Below the pieces are notes generated by a model. The model was not told where the DNA came from and did no database searches. It worked only from the letters and a program-made list of their open reading frames with translations. From Collybia mongolica (Eukaryota; Basidiomycota; Agaricomycetes; Agaricales; Clitocybaceae), in NCBI GenBank assembly GCA_013420905.1, contig JAAXNY010000001.1:2480001-2544000 (forward strand): a DNA stretch of 64,000 nucleotides. The letters are read 5' to 3'. A program made the position numbers and the translations under genes. This document shows, in pieces, positions 10,147 to 20,805 of this stretch (the first letter of the stretch is position 1; every line of letters starts with the position of its first letter).

Positions 10147-11004
10147 CAATCTGCATAAAGGTGCACATGATCAGTTTTCATGTAGGACAGTATCCAGTTG
10201 ATGCATGTGCTGTTGTTGGGAAACTGTAATGGAGCTAGTTGCATGTACAGTTCACATGAAGTGAGGAAGGCACATCCCTTTTCATGTTTTCCATTGAAGT
10301 CATTTGGTGTGGCCAGTTTGAGTTGGCTGCCTGTTTGTCGCACAGGTTGCAGTGTTGGAGTGGTTGCATTTGCAGAAGGAGTGGCAGTGGTTGGCAGGGC
10401 GTTTGGTACATATAGTTGGGCTACAAGTATGGACAGTTGTTCAGACATCTTTAGAAGCATTTCCACTTGGTTTGCAACTGTAGTCCAAAGCATGGTAAAT
10501 TCATTTTCTAGTGTATCAACATGCAAGTCTTGATCCATGCTAGAGTGTGAGTTTCCAGGGTTAGGTTCAGTGTCAGATGGAGAGGGAGAGTTGCATGCTG
10601 TAATTACAGAGGTGGTAGAGTGCTCCAAGTCACTGTTGACTCCAACTGTGCCTATGGTGGGCAATGCACACAAGTCTGGTCTCCAATGGTGAGAGTATTC
10701 TACTGTAAGGGCAACTCTATGTTGCACCACACTGACCAAAGGTTGGCCAATGCGTGATCTAGCAGAGGAAATCCAAAGTTATATTTAGTAGTATAGTAGA
10801 GCTTATGTACTCACTTAGCAGAGGAAATCCAAAGAGAATACTCTAGGGATCCTCTGCCAGGTGTCTCTATCCTATATACCTAGTCTAACAATAGTGGGGA
10901 GTTCCCCATTGTGGCCACGTGGCTCAGGGTCATACTGTACATTATCTACAAGTGAGCTATGTGTCCTCCGAGTGAAGTCCAACTTGAAATTGGAGGTGCA
11001 GGTG

Positions 11005-11135
11005 TGAGTGCCAATGTGTGGGTGTGAGTTCCAATGCACAAGCATGGTTGCTGATGCCAATCCCAAACTCCAATCCCAATCCCAATGTGCAAGGTCAGGT
11101 GCCAATGCCAATGCCAATGTGATTTCCAATATGCA
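11005..11135. repeat. CCAAT-rich short-period repeat
   Basis: About ten CCAAT pentamers occur within roughly 125 bp, many in the forms TGCCAATG and TCCCAATC at 6-bp spacing. It looks like an imperfect hexanucleotide repeat. It lies between the gypsy gag start and the Plavaka fragment. Confidence 0.7.
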
Positions 11136-11159
11136 AGGTTGGGAGGTTTGAGTCCAGAA

Positions 11160-12040
11160 TTGGGTGTTCCCCTTACAATGACTCAGATAACTATCAAGGA
11201 AGCTCAACAGCTATTACTACAATGAGGTGTCACATCCCACAAGAAATCTCTCAATGAAGGTGCTGATGACAGAGGCCTTTGCTGCTTCTGGACAAGCTTG
11301 CTGCTGCCTGCATTGATTTTGAAGCTCATGGGATGCTTTCAGGATCACTGTCCCATTCTACTCCACACCCCCCAGACCCCCCAGACCCTCCTGATTCCAG
11401 TGATGTGGAGGGCATTACCTCTTTAGGGGATGTAAGACTTGCAAGACAGGCAGGTATGTATCATAATAGTGTCGTTAATCAGTCCTAACTCATATATATC
11501 ATGTATAGCATGCAGTTACCCCTGAGCACTCCATGAACTTGCAAACTTTCTCAAGATCCCAAAACTCCCTGAATATATCTGCCAATTCCTTCATGATCAA
11601 CTTCATCCTCAGTCTAAGGACTTTAGCATGGATGTTCCACTTATTCAGTGCCCAAGGATCTTAAACTCACTTTGAGTTAATGTCTTCCACTCTGCCATCT
11701 CAACTTACTTTGCTCCAAGTGACTTGTCTGGGATTGGAGGAATGCATTGTGAACATATCCAGGCCACACCAACTTGGAAAAAAGGCCCAGGCCATTATGA
11801 CTGTGTCTTCATTGATAAGGACCCTGAAGCACCTGGCTTCTGTGGACTTCATGCTGCTCAGGTGCAGCTTTTCTTTTCTTTCAATTTTGAAGGCAAAGAA
11901 TACCCATGTGCACTGGTACATTGGTTTGCAACATATGGTGATGCTCCATGTGAAGATACCAGGCTATAGCATGTACAGCCAGACAAAGATGCTCATGGAC
12001 ATTGTATTGTATCTGTGGTACATATTGTAAATAGTTGGGC
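11160..12040 (+). pseudogene. Plavaka (CACTA-like) transposon C-terminal fragment, DUF6830-like
   Basis: Coding blocks run LDKLAAACIDFEAHGM (about 11285), DVRLARQA, then ELANFLKIPKLPEYICQFLH and DQLHPQSKD (about 11530–11610). They continue with FHSAISTYFAPSDLSGIGGM, CEHIQATPTWKKGPGHYDCV, FFSFNFEGKEYPCALVHWF and YGDAPCEDT, and end near VSVVHI (about 12020). This order matches the C-terminal region I associate with Plavaka-type transposases of mushrooms (DUF6830). The N-terminal DDE core is absent, and stops at about 11485, 11660 and 11967 break the frame. I found no terminal repeats. Confidence 0.65.
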
Positions 12041-12235
12041 AGTGGAACCTAACCAAAAATTTGCTGTTCTGGAGGAGCAATGATTACCTACTCCACATTC
12101 ATAAAACAAGTAAACAAATGACATATTTGGAGAGATTTTGTGACCCACCTGATATTTCACACTTTTGGGAGCACATTCTCATGAGATAAAACATGTCAAG
12201 CTAGTGGAAATTGAAGGACAGTATATGTGAAAGAG

Positions 12236-13805
12236 TAGGGCTGCGCACTGTAACTGTACATGGCGGCTGTATGGCCATAATTGTACAGGTCCCGATACTG
12301 TACCATTGGGGCGAAAGATGTAGGTCAAATGGCTGTACAGGATATGGGCCGTATACCATATCCAGCCATAGGATGACGGGTGGAAATGGCCGTTGACAGT
12401 TTGCATTCACATGTGATCGTGTGACCACTCAACATGACCAATTTCAACATATCACTATCAACATGACTGAAATCTAAGGCTGTGGCTTCCGCGTGTTTGG
12501 TCACCTCTCACCTCTGGATCAGCTCACAAGACCTTTGTTTAGATATTTAGAGCCTCATGATAGCTTTGCTTTATTTCCTGCAACATCAGTTGACATTTCT
12601 TCTCTATTTCCAGCAGTCTAACAATGATGGTTTTAGTTTTGCGACTGTGCACTTGTATCATATGAACAAGACTTGACCTTTGCTCATTCAGACACTTATG
12701 GTGGTTGGTCACAAGCCACAGCCATTGAAGACATTGTCTGACCAAGCCAATCATCTCAGCCAATTCATGCCACCTGTGTTTGAAGATAAAAGGAGCCTCA
12801 CGTATGCATCCTCAGGCTACCATCACATCCTCGATCATGATCTCCTGATGTCAACATCGCCGAGGATCAAGGCTGGCCTTCTTGAGGCACACCAAAAGCT
12901 TAGCAATTATTATTACAAGTTTGACCAGTTGCCATTCTATAACCTGGGCAGCCCGTATGTTCTTGGCTCTTTTGATATAGGAAACCTTCTCACAATGGTA
13001 TTTTTTTTCAGTCCTTGACCCCTGCATATCCTACAAAGGAGTCCTGCAGGATTATGCTGATGATCCTGACCTCCTTGCATATCTAGAGTCTGCGAAAGAT
13101 CTGCTTCATGCACACTTCAACAAGCACTATGCCAGCCATGCCCATTCCCTTAACAGAGCTGCTGACACCCACATTCAAGCTGCTACTGACAATTCTCCCT
13201 CAAAGGTCAACTTCACCTTGAGGTACAAGAAGAAGGATCACCGTTTACGCGACAATCTTGAGGAGTATTTCAAGTTGCCCTGTGAAGACTTTGAAACCTG
13301 TAAACCTCTCCAGTGGTGGGTAGGTCAACAAGCCCAGTTTCCTGCCCTTTTCTGTCTTGCATGTGATTTGTTCTCAATTCCTGGTAAGTATACTTTTTTG
13401 ACTTCCTACTCTGCATCAAATGCTTATATAGCTCCTTGCCAGGCTCCACTGTTGCAGTTGAGCAAATATTTTCTGGTGGCTGTGATACGATTTCTCTGCA
13501 ATGTGCGAGTCTCCAGCCGGAGACTATTTGCACATTGATGTTGGTCAAGCAGCACCTGAGGCTCTCTCATGCAGCTATTGACAAAGTCCTTTAAATGTGG
13601 TCTCAAAGTAGCACAGATCAATAGAAATTGACAATGTGTTCAGTATGAATATGTACCGTACCGCCGTTTTCGGCTGTATAAACCCCTGTACCGTACTGTC
13701 AAAATTTTTGGTTTAACTTTACGGTACAGGTGATGGTCGATTTTATACCGTAAGCAAGCTGTCGATATATGGCTGTAAGCCGATACAGTATGGTGTGCAG
13801 CCCCA
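12236..13805 (+). mobile_element. hAT transposon, internally deleted, with 8-bp TSD
   Basis: The ends are TAGGGCTGCGCAC (12236) and GTGTGCAGCCCCA (13805). They form 13-bp imperfect inverted repeats with two mismatches. The octamer TGAAAGAG occurs at 12228–12235 and again at 13806–13813, the target duplication size diagnostic of hAT elements. Both ends are rich in GGCTGTA and TGTACGGTACAG-like subterminal motifs, plausible transposase binding sites. The 1,570-bp interior keeps only the C-terminal part of a transposase, so it cannot move by itself. Confidence 0.88.
12690..13595 (+). pseudogene. hAT transposase, C-terminal half
   Basis: Blocks on the plus strand read RIKAGLLEAHQKLSNYYYKF and DQLPFYNL, then after an intron ILCFSLD-like sequence leading into YKGVLQDYADDPDLLAYLES. 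Next come LPCEDFETCKPLQWWVGQQ and FPALFCLACDLFSIPG. Another intron (about 13384–13440) leads to STVAVEQIFSGGCDTISLQC and ICTLMLVKQHLRLSHAAI. The P..WW...FP.L..LA.D.LSIPG then AVE.IFS..RD pattern is the hAT dimerisation region. The BED finger and the first catalytic residues are missing. The protein would not be active. Confidence 0.85.
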
Positions 13806-13813
13806 TGAAAGAG

Positions 13814-15033
13814 TTCCTGTCTTGTTTTGAGCTCTATAAAGCACTCATCAATGAGAATTTATTTATTTTCCATGGGGGTATAGTTTTGAGCTGGGTTTTA
13901 AATAACATGTTTCCATATTCTGCTCACTGCTGATTAGATTTGGTATGCAATTTAGTGACTTGACATGTCTCAGCTATCGAAATTTCAGACCACAGGTGAG
14001 GTAACAGACAACAGTGTGCCATTGCTGACATCTTCCTTGGCCACAATATGGCTTAACTTCCTTGATCAATCCTACATGAATTTCAGGGGCAAGAGGGTCT
14101 TTGTGGTGGTTTTTTGATTTTTTTGTTTTCTCCTTCACAGGCTGTGGGTCATCAAATGGTGCTTTTCGAGGCCGGACAAACAACTATAAACAAAGCAAAA
14201 ATAACCGGCAATTGCCCCTCCCCAATATAAGGCCTGTAGCTACAATAATTATATTCTATCTGATACACTACACTCCACCTCTCTCTGTTCAATACCTCCC
14301 CCCCCCCTCTCCTGCCTTATATGGTATGTTTTCATTCAGTAATTGTGTTTTTCATGGAAAAACATTTCAAATAAATTTGATATAAGCTAAATAGGCCCTA
14401 TGCAGCGTAACCTCGGCACTTTGTAGACCCACTAGCCTTACAGCTTGGTCATATCCAGATGTGTTTCCAGGCATCTTTCCAACTAATATTGTGACGAAAA
14501 AAAAAGCCATTATTATGAACTATTTACATTTACAACTGCTTCTCAATGCTTCTCAACTTCGTTGAGGCATACTGGTTGCCGTAAACGTCCAGCGGCGATC
14601 CTGCGGGCTGTTCCGGCCTATTTCAACCCAAGTCCAAAAAAAAAATTCGGTCCCTGGCGGACCCGCCCCCCCTCCCGGTGTTCGGGATTCCCGTCCCGCC
14701 ACCCCCTTGGAGACTTTGTACCAAGAGAGGGAGGCTGGTTTGCTGAAGATCACGGGATTGCACAAAATGACCATTTGATTATCCTGCGACACACCTGAAG
14801 AGACCCTATGATCCACAGAAGGCCAGGATGGAGGTTAGTTGAGCATGGATGGCAGGAGGGAAACGGGATTGCAGGCATTGAGAGCTGCTCACGGATCGAT
14901 GGGCTTCCGATAAGTCCTTGTATGACATGGCAAACGATGCTCGACTTGTATGCGACAGTTTGCGTGTGAGCAGACCTGTCTGGTTATTCCGTCGACCTCC
15001 CGTTTTCCTGATGAAGTTCTCACTATTCGCACC
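13814..15033. other. Gene-free spacer at the edge of the transposon-rich block
   Basis: A minus-strand frame of 69 codons (13974–14183) and a few others show nothing recognisable. The content shifts here from CpG-poor (up to about 14,400) to CpG-rich, including a GC-rich stretch at 14580–14720. The last few hundred bases should hold the P450 promoter, but no clear TATA box stands out. Confidence 0.5.
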
Positions 15034-16960
15034 ATGTTCGACTTGCCTGCAGGGTGGCAAATCCTGCTCCCCATTGTCTTAATCGTCATCCTCGCCAAAT
15101 GGGCATTCACCCCTCCTGCAGAACTTCGCCATCTCCCTAGAGCTCCTATTATCCCCCTCCTTTGGAGTTATGCATCGGGCGAGGTTGAAGATGTTCGCAC
15201 CAAGCGCCTTCTTCTACCCTTTGCAAACGAGAAGGGGGAAGGCGTCGTGCTGATTTACGCCCTTGGACGTTGGATCGTGCACGTACTTGACCATCAGGTA
15301 GCAAAAGGGATGAACTGTATAATACAATTCGCTTACTCTTCGCTTAGATCGCTAGAAAACTGTCGGAAAACACTAGTCTTTGGCCGAAGGAAGTACCACC
15401 AGGTATATAGCCATCTCTCCCTATAAAAGCTGACCACTGAAAACAATACCAGATGAGATGTTACGCTGGAGGTTTGTTGGGAAGACCAATGTCATTCTCG
15501 CCAACGGAGAGGCCTGGACGAGGCACTCTCACGTCGTCAAATCTGCACTATCTCGGAATCTTCCCATCCACGAGTTTGCGTCATTGGCCCATAAGCTATT
15601 CACGAAGATGGGCAATGGCGGATTAATCAAATGGGACGATTATACAATGGTAGCGTTTACTTCTATCTCATGGTCTACCAACATAGCTAATGAAACGGCA
15701 TAACAGCGCTTCACTCTAGATGCTGTTGGTATGTTCTCTCAAACTCGAATCCGACTGCGAACACGAGTGCTGAATGCGATGGCAGGTACAACGGCTATTG
15801 GATACGACTTCCGCGCCATTGAAGACGACTACAGTCCCTTCATCAAACAATACAACGAAGTAATGGACGCGATCGCGAATCCCCTGTACGTCGCTTATAA
15901 ATTTCCGCTATACTTGCTGATTCTGCTCCACAGGTTCATCGTTTTCCCTAAACTTGAAAATTGGCTCCCCCGCAAAAAGACCATCGCCAACATCGATAGC
16001 CTTGTGTCAAAGCTCCAGGGTATTCTGACACACAAAAAAGAAAATAAAGGAAATGACATGCTCACCTATATGCTGGAGGAACCGGGAATGACTGATGAAG
16101 AGTATCGAGATAACATGTAAATTGCCTGGTCACCTGCTTTCAACGAACTTGAGCTCACCTACTACTCCAGGGTCGTGTTCTTCATGGCAGGACATGTGTG
16201 TATTCTCTCAATACTCCGTTCATCCTGATTCTGACGACCTGGCGACAGGATACTACCGCGGGCACAATGTCCAGTTTGGTTTACTACCTGGCGAAGCAAC
16301 CAGAGCTCCAGAGACGGGCCCGTGAAGAAGTTTTATCAGCACTGGGAAACGACGAACCGAACGTCACCAACTTGCGTAAAATGAACTTCGTCGAAGCCTG
16401 TATTCGAGAGTCGCTGCGGATTAACACGCCCATCGCAAGTCGCCCGGTGGTCTATCTTAGATAAACATCATAACACTGGATTATTTAGACTTCCATGGTC
16501 CCTCGCGCATCTGCGCAACCCGCAAGCCTAAAAGCATCAAACGGGAAAACGTACTATCTCCCTCCCCGCACCTCTGTCATCCTCAACATCACTTCGATCC
16601 ACCACAACGAGACGAACTGGCCGGATGCCGCGTCCTTCCTCCCAGAGCGATTTTTGGGCACGTCGGAGAAGGACGAGGTTCGCGTGGATGCCAGTCTATG
16701 GCTGTAACTATCGCCTCTCCAAACGCCCTGGATATCACTAAATATGTTTTTTTAGGCCCTTCGCACTTGGTCCCCGCCAATGCCCCGCACGCAACTTTGC
16801 GATGTACGAACTCAGGACCCTCACCGGTTTGCTTCTTCAAAACTGGGAGTGGAGCTTGCCGAACGATTCACCGCACAAGGATTATCCAAAAAATGGATTC
16901 TCTGCATTCGCCCTTAGCTTACCGAAGGATATGTACATTGATTTTAGGAAAAGGAAGTAA
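15034..16960 (+). CDS. Cytochrome P450 monooxygenase, nine exons
   Basis: A haem-thiolate monooxygenase, probably on the ER membrane. Exons: 15034–15297, 15348–15412, 15453–15649, 15707–15728, 15786–16116, 16171–16195, 16249–16446, 16499–16703, 16756–16960. They total 1,512 nt, 503 codons plus stop, in frame throughout, with GT–AG introns. Residues about 8–25 are a membrane anchor (WQILLPIVLIVILAKWAF). The I-helix is MAGHDTTAG (about 298–306), the K-helix ESLR (about 355), then FLPERF (about 420), and the haem loop PFALGPRQCPARNFA with Cys445. All hallmarks are present, so it looks functional. The position usually occupied by Gly two residues after the Cys is Ala. Exons of 22 and 25 nt make it easy to mispredict. 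I cannot assign a CYP family or substrate. Confidence 0.9.
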
Positions 16961-17226
16961 CTGTTGTAGAATTAGATTCTGATTGTATGATGGTTCCATC
17001 TCGATAAATTTTTTTTAAATATAATTATGATTGAAGTGTAATTTGTCAACGCGTAAAAAAAAACCAGCGCAACGACGTACGTGGGGATATGTTTTCTCTG
17101 CTTTCGTTACCAAATAATATATACATTGATTTTAGGAAATGGACGTAAGATTATTAATAATTATGATTAAAATGTAACTGATCAACGTGTAAAGAAAGAA
17201 CCAGTGAAACGACGTACGTGGGAACA
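16931..17226 (+). repeat. Tandem duplication of the P450 3' end
   Basis: The last codons and 3' flank of the P450 (16931 to about 17086) recur in diverged form at 17119–17226. Both begin with TACATTGATTTTAGGAAA and end with CGACGTACGTGGG. They share AATTATGATT, GTCAACGCGTAAA versus ATCAACGTGTAAA, and ACCAG in between. The second copy has lost about 50 bp. Confidence 0.85.
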
Positions 17227-19425
17227 TCTCTCGAATGCAGATTGTATTGTCGCCAGGCTTGGCAAAGAAGGTCATAATCCGTCTCGGGGGAAAGAAAACA
17301 CACAGTGGCAACCTGTGGAGATCTGGCCATAAGACAAGAAAAAGAGTCTTGTTCTCGACCATCTTGGACCCATCTGCAGCAACGCTTGAGTTCTTACAGT
17401 ACATTCTTTGGGTATGGAGCCTCTGTTCGAACCCTACTAACTCGCCCGACATGAGTCAAAACCAGTAAGAAAGACTGCCGGCTTTTGAAAATTATGACGC
17501 CAGCCCTTCAAGATGGGTCGACCCTCTGAGTTCATACACGAAAAGGATCTGGTTCAGTAACCTTCGAATTTGGTCAGACCTGGATAACTCCATCTTACTT
17601 CCGGTGCCTTACTCAGACGGAGGTTAGTGTGTTACTTGGACGAGCGCTTAATTTTATCAATTGAGTTGTACCAGCACGAGTTTGTTCTTGATTGACTCCT
17701 CCCAAGGCACAAGTGTGCCCCAGACCTTATTTACGACACATCGTTGTCATAGGTACATTTTTGTGCATGCCAGAGTGTTATTTATTCACTATGTCTCTAT
17801 TCTTGAGAACTTGCAAATTTGTTGACATGGGGAAGATCGCCAGTACCTCAACGTCGGACATGCCATCGACCCCAGGCTATACAAAAAACTACACGGACTC
17901 CAACAAAAGGATGAGACTTTGCAGGATCTATCTCGCCGGTTTACGAGAACCTTCAGCAGTGCGTTTTGATCATCAATGAACCAAATATCATCCATCGATT
18001 GTCTGTTGACCTCTGGGCTTGATCTTCCATGTCGCGTTACGACGTAATCCCGCTCCGTCTAGAATTCCTGCCGAAAATGTGCCAACGTCCTTACTTCGTC
18101 CTCCGCTCTCTGGTATGTATCACGCTTTTTTGACACAGCGTCGCACTCCAGCTTCTGCTTCTCTAAACAGATGTCAAGATATCTCCACCTTGGAACTTGC
18201 ATTCGACGGGGCTTGCCTGATTAAGCTCAATCCGTGCCCACTTAATTTGGCATATACAGCTGGATCAAAATTCGATTTCAGTAAGTAGGGGATCTAGGAC
18301 GTACCCCGACTTAGGTACGGTACGGGGAAATGGAGCAGCTAATTGGGTGGAAACCTTGTTCCCAGGAATCAGGATCTTGTTTCTCGTTCGCCAATACGGT
18401 ATGCTAAGGTTCGTAGCTATAGACATGATGGCGAATACATTGTTGTTTCTCGCGGTGGTTTATGCAACTTAAATTGAATGAATTATGTCCCCGTAGTTGG
18501 TAGATGGATATACACAATGTTCACGTTATAGCTGATATCATGCCATAGGGCATCACATAGCATTTATGACTTTGAGGGGTCCCATCCTCTACATGGCTAT
18601 AATATGGATGGATTACTACTCCACCGCTGCTTGGACTTGGAGGTTGCTGCAAATACGGTTTAACCTCTTTCGTATTCTAGGCTATGTGCTTACGCGAATA
18701 TTGCTCTTGGTAAAGGGAGAAGTCATGTATGTATTTCTGTAATTCATTCGAAGAGACAGAACTCCGGCGGAGTTCTGTGTCCGAGTTCTGTGAGACTCCT
18801 GAATCGAGGGACCCAGTGTTACATTTGCTTTGCACCTGCGCGAGGGCCAGCCAGGCCTGTGTGATGAGGGGGGTTGCGGTTATACTATGTAGAGCTTAAA
18901 ATTTGGGGTCGACTTGTGGTTTTAGTATCAGGCCGTTTGTGGCAGATGCCGCTGATGTGGCAGTGCTTTTGTTTGGCGAACACACCCAAAGCAAACTCTC
19001 GGTTTTACCTGGAAGCTCTTGCAGCATCATGCAAGCCCTTGTAATGTCTTGTAATGCTGCTATCTTCTAATGATTCTTCGCATTTTTGCGCGCCTTGCAA
19101 CCACTGCTACATATTATGGCCTTCCCGCTCACAACCCTGGTAACTTTCGAACAGCCACAACGGTTTAAAACACGAACCATTCGACCAACTTCAGTAATAT
19201 TGACGACTCCACATTTTCTTTGTTTTCGCAACACTCGAAATTAACAGGGTAGGTTCACTCTAAACTTACGTGTAATATTTCGCAAATTCCCGCTTTGGCT
19301 CTCGCTTTGACGAATACTTGGACCATAAAAAGACGGATTGTCCACAACCCTAAGCATCCTTAAATCGTATGATTATTCCGTCAATATCCCCACTATCTCT
19401 AACAAAACCAATTTGACAGTACCGA
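17227..19425. other. Long spacer without a supported gene
   Basis: Open stretches on both strands (for example 17692–17979 plus and 18019–18288 plus) show no family I recognise, and I could not join them into a model. A perfect 10-bp-arm palindrome lies at 18757–18777. The final 200 bases before 19426 include several CT-rich stretches that may be the promoter of the F-box gene. Confidence 0.45.
18757..18777. promoter_or_regulatory. Palindrome CAGAACTCCG-G-CGGAGTTCTG, with a third half-site
   Basis: Two 10-bp arms are perfect inverses with a single central base. A further CGAGTTCTG half-site follows about 5 bp downstream. It could be a protein binding site or a small hairpin. It is about 650 bp upstream of the F-box gene and its role is unknown. 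Confidence 0.35.
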
Positions 19426-20805
19426 ATGGTTCCGCTTCCAATGGCAGGCTCCACTATAAATCGTGTGTCTTTCAGAGAAACCGACGGAGATTTATGGGGT
19501 ACTCAAATCCCCAGCGACATCCTCTACTACCTTTTCGTCATGGCCAACAAAGACACGTGTACCATGGCCATTGTTGTCTCCCAAGTCTGTAGGAGTTGGC
19601 GCACTGTCGCCGTGTCGTCCCCCACCCTTTGGACGAATGTATCTATGGTCTGCATTCGCGCTCATCAGCAACATCCCTGGACAGTCACGTACCTCAAACG
19701 CTCCCAGAACCTCCCCATATCCTTCTACTTGAGGGCTCACCGAAAAATGAGTGCACGGGAAATCGAGGTAATGCTCATTCGACACGCACATCGTTTCCAC
19801 AGCCTCAGCGTCCTAGCAAGCAACTACCGCCTGACATTCACGTTGTGGCCGCAGTTCTCGCAGGCCATGCCGTTATTGACACGTTTCGAGTATCGCGTCA
19901 TTGGGGATATCCGTGTCCACATCCAGAGAGGTCATCTAGCTGCACAGCCTTTTCATCTAGCTGGCGCGTCGCGATACGGGGTGATCGAGTGGGCCAAGTG
20001 GGATGCGAGCACTATCACATCGCTGACACTCAGCTACATTGGGCCTGAAGCAAAGCTTAGTCTCCGTGATTTTCATGAGATCTTCACGCATTGCCAGCAT
20101 ACGCTCACAAGTCTCGAGCTACTCGGGTTCGCTCCGACCCGTGACAAGAAACACCCTGTACCACGCGTCACACTTCCGGTATTGAAGACGCTAATTGTAG
20201 GCTACATCGACAATATCGTCCCCTTCATGGAGCTCGTGCACGTGCCCCGCCTTCACTCTCTCACCCTCCGCGATATCTTACAGACGCCCGAAAACCACCT
20301 TTACAAACCTCGGAGAGACTGGCATATTGGGATGCGGAGCACTCATGTGGGACGGATCTTCGACTTGATGCAGGGCTTGCCCCTTACCCACTTGGCAATA
20401 TTTGGGGAGCAGTTTGGATTCCCTGGCGAGTTTCGTCAGTTTCTGTTGGAGTTGAAGGGGCTGAAGTCGCTCACGCTGTATGCTGCGGCGGAGGCATATT
20501 ACAACGTCCTTTTTAATGGCGAAATACTCCTTCCGTCACTTTCAGACCTCCTTATCACATATGTTGACTACACGCGATCTCTGTCTCCCTTCTTCCATCG
20601 ACGAGCCGAAGCGAAGTTACAACTTTTACGAAAACTCACGCTCACCAACGATTGTGTCTCATTGATGGAGGCGGAGGAGCTCTTTGAGGGAGTAATGGCC
20701 GGCTGCTCAAACATTTCAGCCATCACAGATCCGATACTGGAAATGTATAACGTCGTTGCAGAGGGCGAGCGGGATATCGTGGTTGATAACATTGTAATCG
20801 TATAA
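19426..20805 (+). CDS. F-box domain protein
   Basis: An intronless frame of 459 residues. Residues about 25–70 read TQIPSDILYYLFVMANKD, CTMAIVVSQVCRSWRTVAVS and SPTLWTNV. This is an F-box-like motif of the form common in mushrooms: IP.DIL..LF, then VS.VCR.WR..A.SSP.LW. The rest has repeated L-x-x-L segments and PVLKTLIVGYID-like strands, suggesting a degenerate leucine-rich substrate-binding domain, but without clear repeats. Such proteins recruit targets to an SCF ubiquitin ligase via Skp1. The ATG at 19426 is the first in frame and sits about 20 residues before the F-box. Mushroom genomes carry hundreds of such genes, so the target cannot be guessed. Confidence 0.8.
   Translation: MVPLPMAGSTINRVSFRETDGDLWGTQIPSDILYYLFVMANKDTCTMAIVVSQVCRSWRTVAVSSPTLWTNVSMVCIRAHQQHPWTVTYLKRSQNLPISFYLRAHRKMSAREIEVMLIRHAHRFHSLSVLASNYRLTFTLWPQFSQAMPLLTRFEYRVIGDIRVHIQRGHLAAQPFHLAGASRYGVIEWAKWDASTITSLTLSYIGPEAKLSLRDFHEIFTHCQHTLTSLELLGFAPTRDKKHPVPRVTLPVLKTLIVGYIDNIVPFMELVHVPRLHSLTLRDILQTPENHLYKPRRDWHIGMRSTHVGRIFDLMQGLPLTHLAIFGEQFGFPGEFRQFLLELKGLKSLTLYAAAEAYYNVLFNGEILLPSLSDLLITYVDYTRSLSPFFHRRAEAKLQLLRKLTLTNDCVSLMEAEELFEGVMAGCSNISAITDPILEMYNVVAEGERDIVVDNIVIV

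Larger units (their letters stand above)
6720..10739 (-). mobile_element. Ty3/gypsy retrotransposon, 3'-truncated, decayed and interrupted
   Basis: Minus-strand order is gag, zinc knuckle, protease, reverse transcriptase. Gag starts near 10739 (TPNDFNGKHEK, then NWILSYMKTDHVHLY to 10147), is interrupted by an LTR element, and resumes at 8884 (ALTQLETNQYHQGWRTVDEY, DEFQDLIEQAGYMDG). A CCHC knuckle (CYRCGAAGHMWHDC) is near 8330. Protease is at 8124–7567. Reverse transcriptase begins at 7242 (YEDVFSKSSFDTLPECKPWD) and runs through KNKYLLLLISDLINQL, YFTKLD, GYNNV and [11 protein letters not shown], ending near 6730. The YXDD box, RNase H, integrase and flanking LTRs were not found. Several stops and shifts make it inactive. 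Confidence 0.85.

Noticed and set aside
17692..18290. Possible small gene or P450 remnant downstream of the P450
   Set aside because: One block (QQKDETLQDLSRRF) hinted at a P450 C-helix region, but nothing else matched and stops interrupt it.
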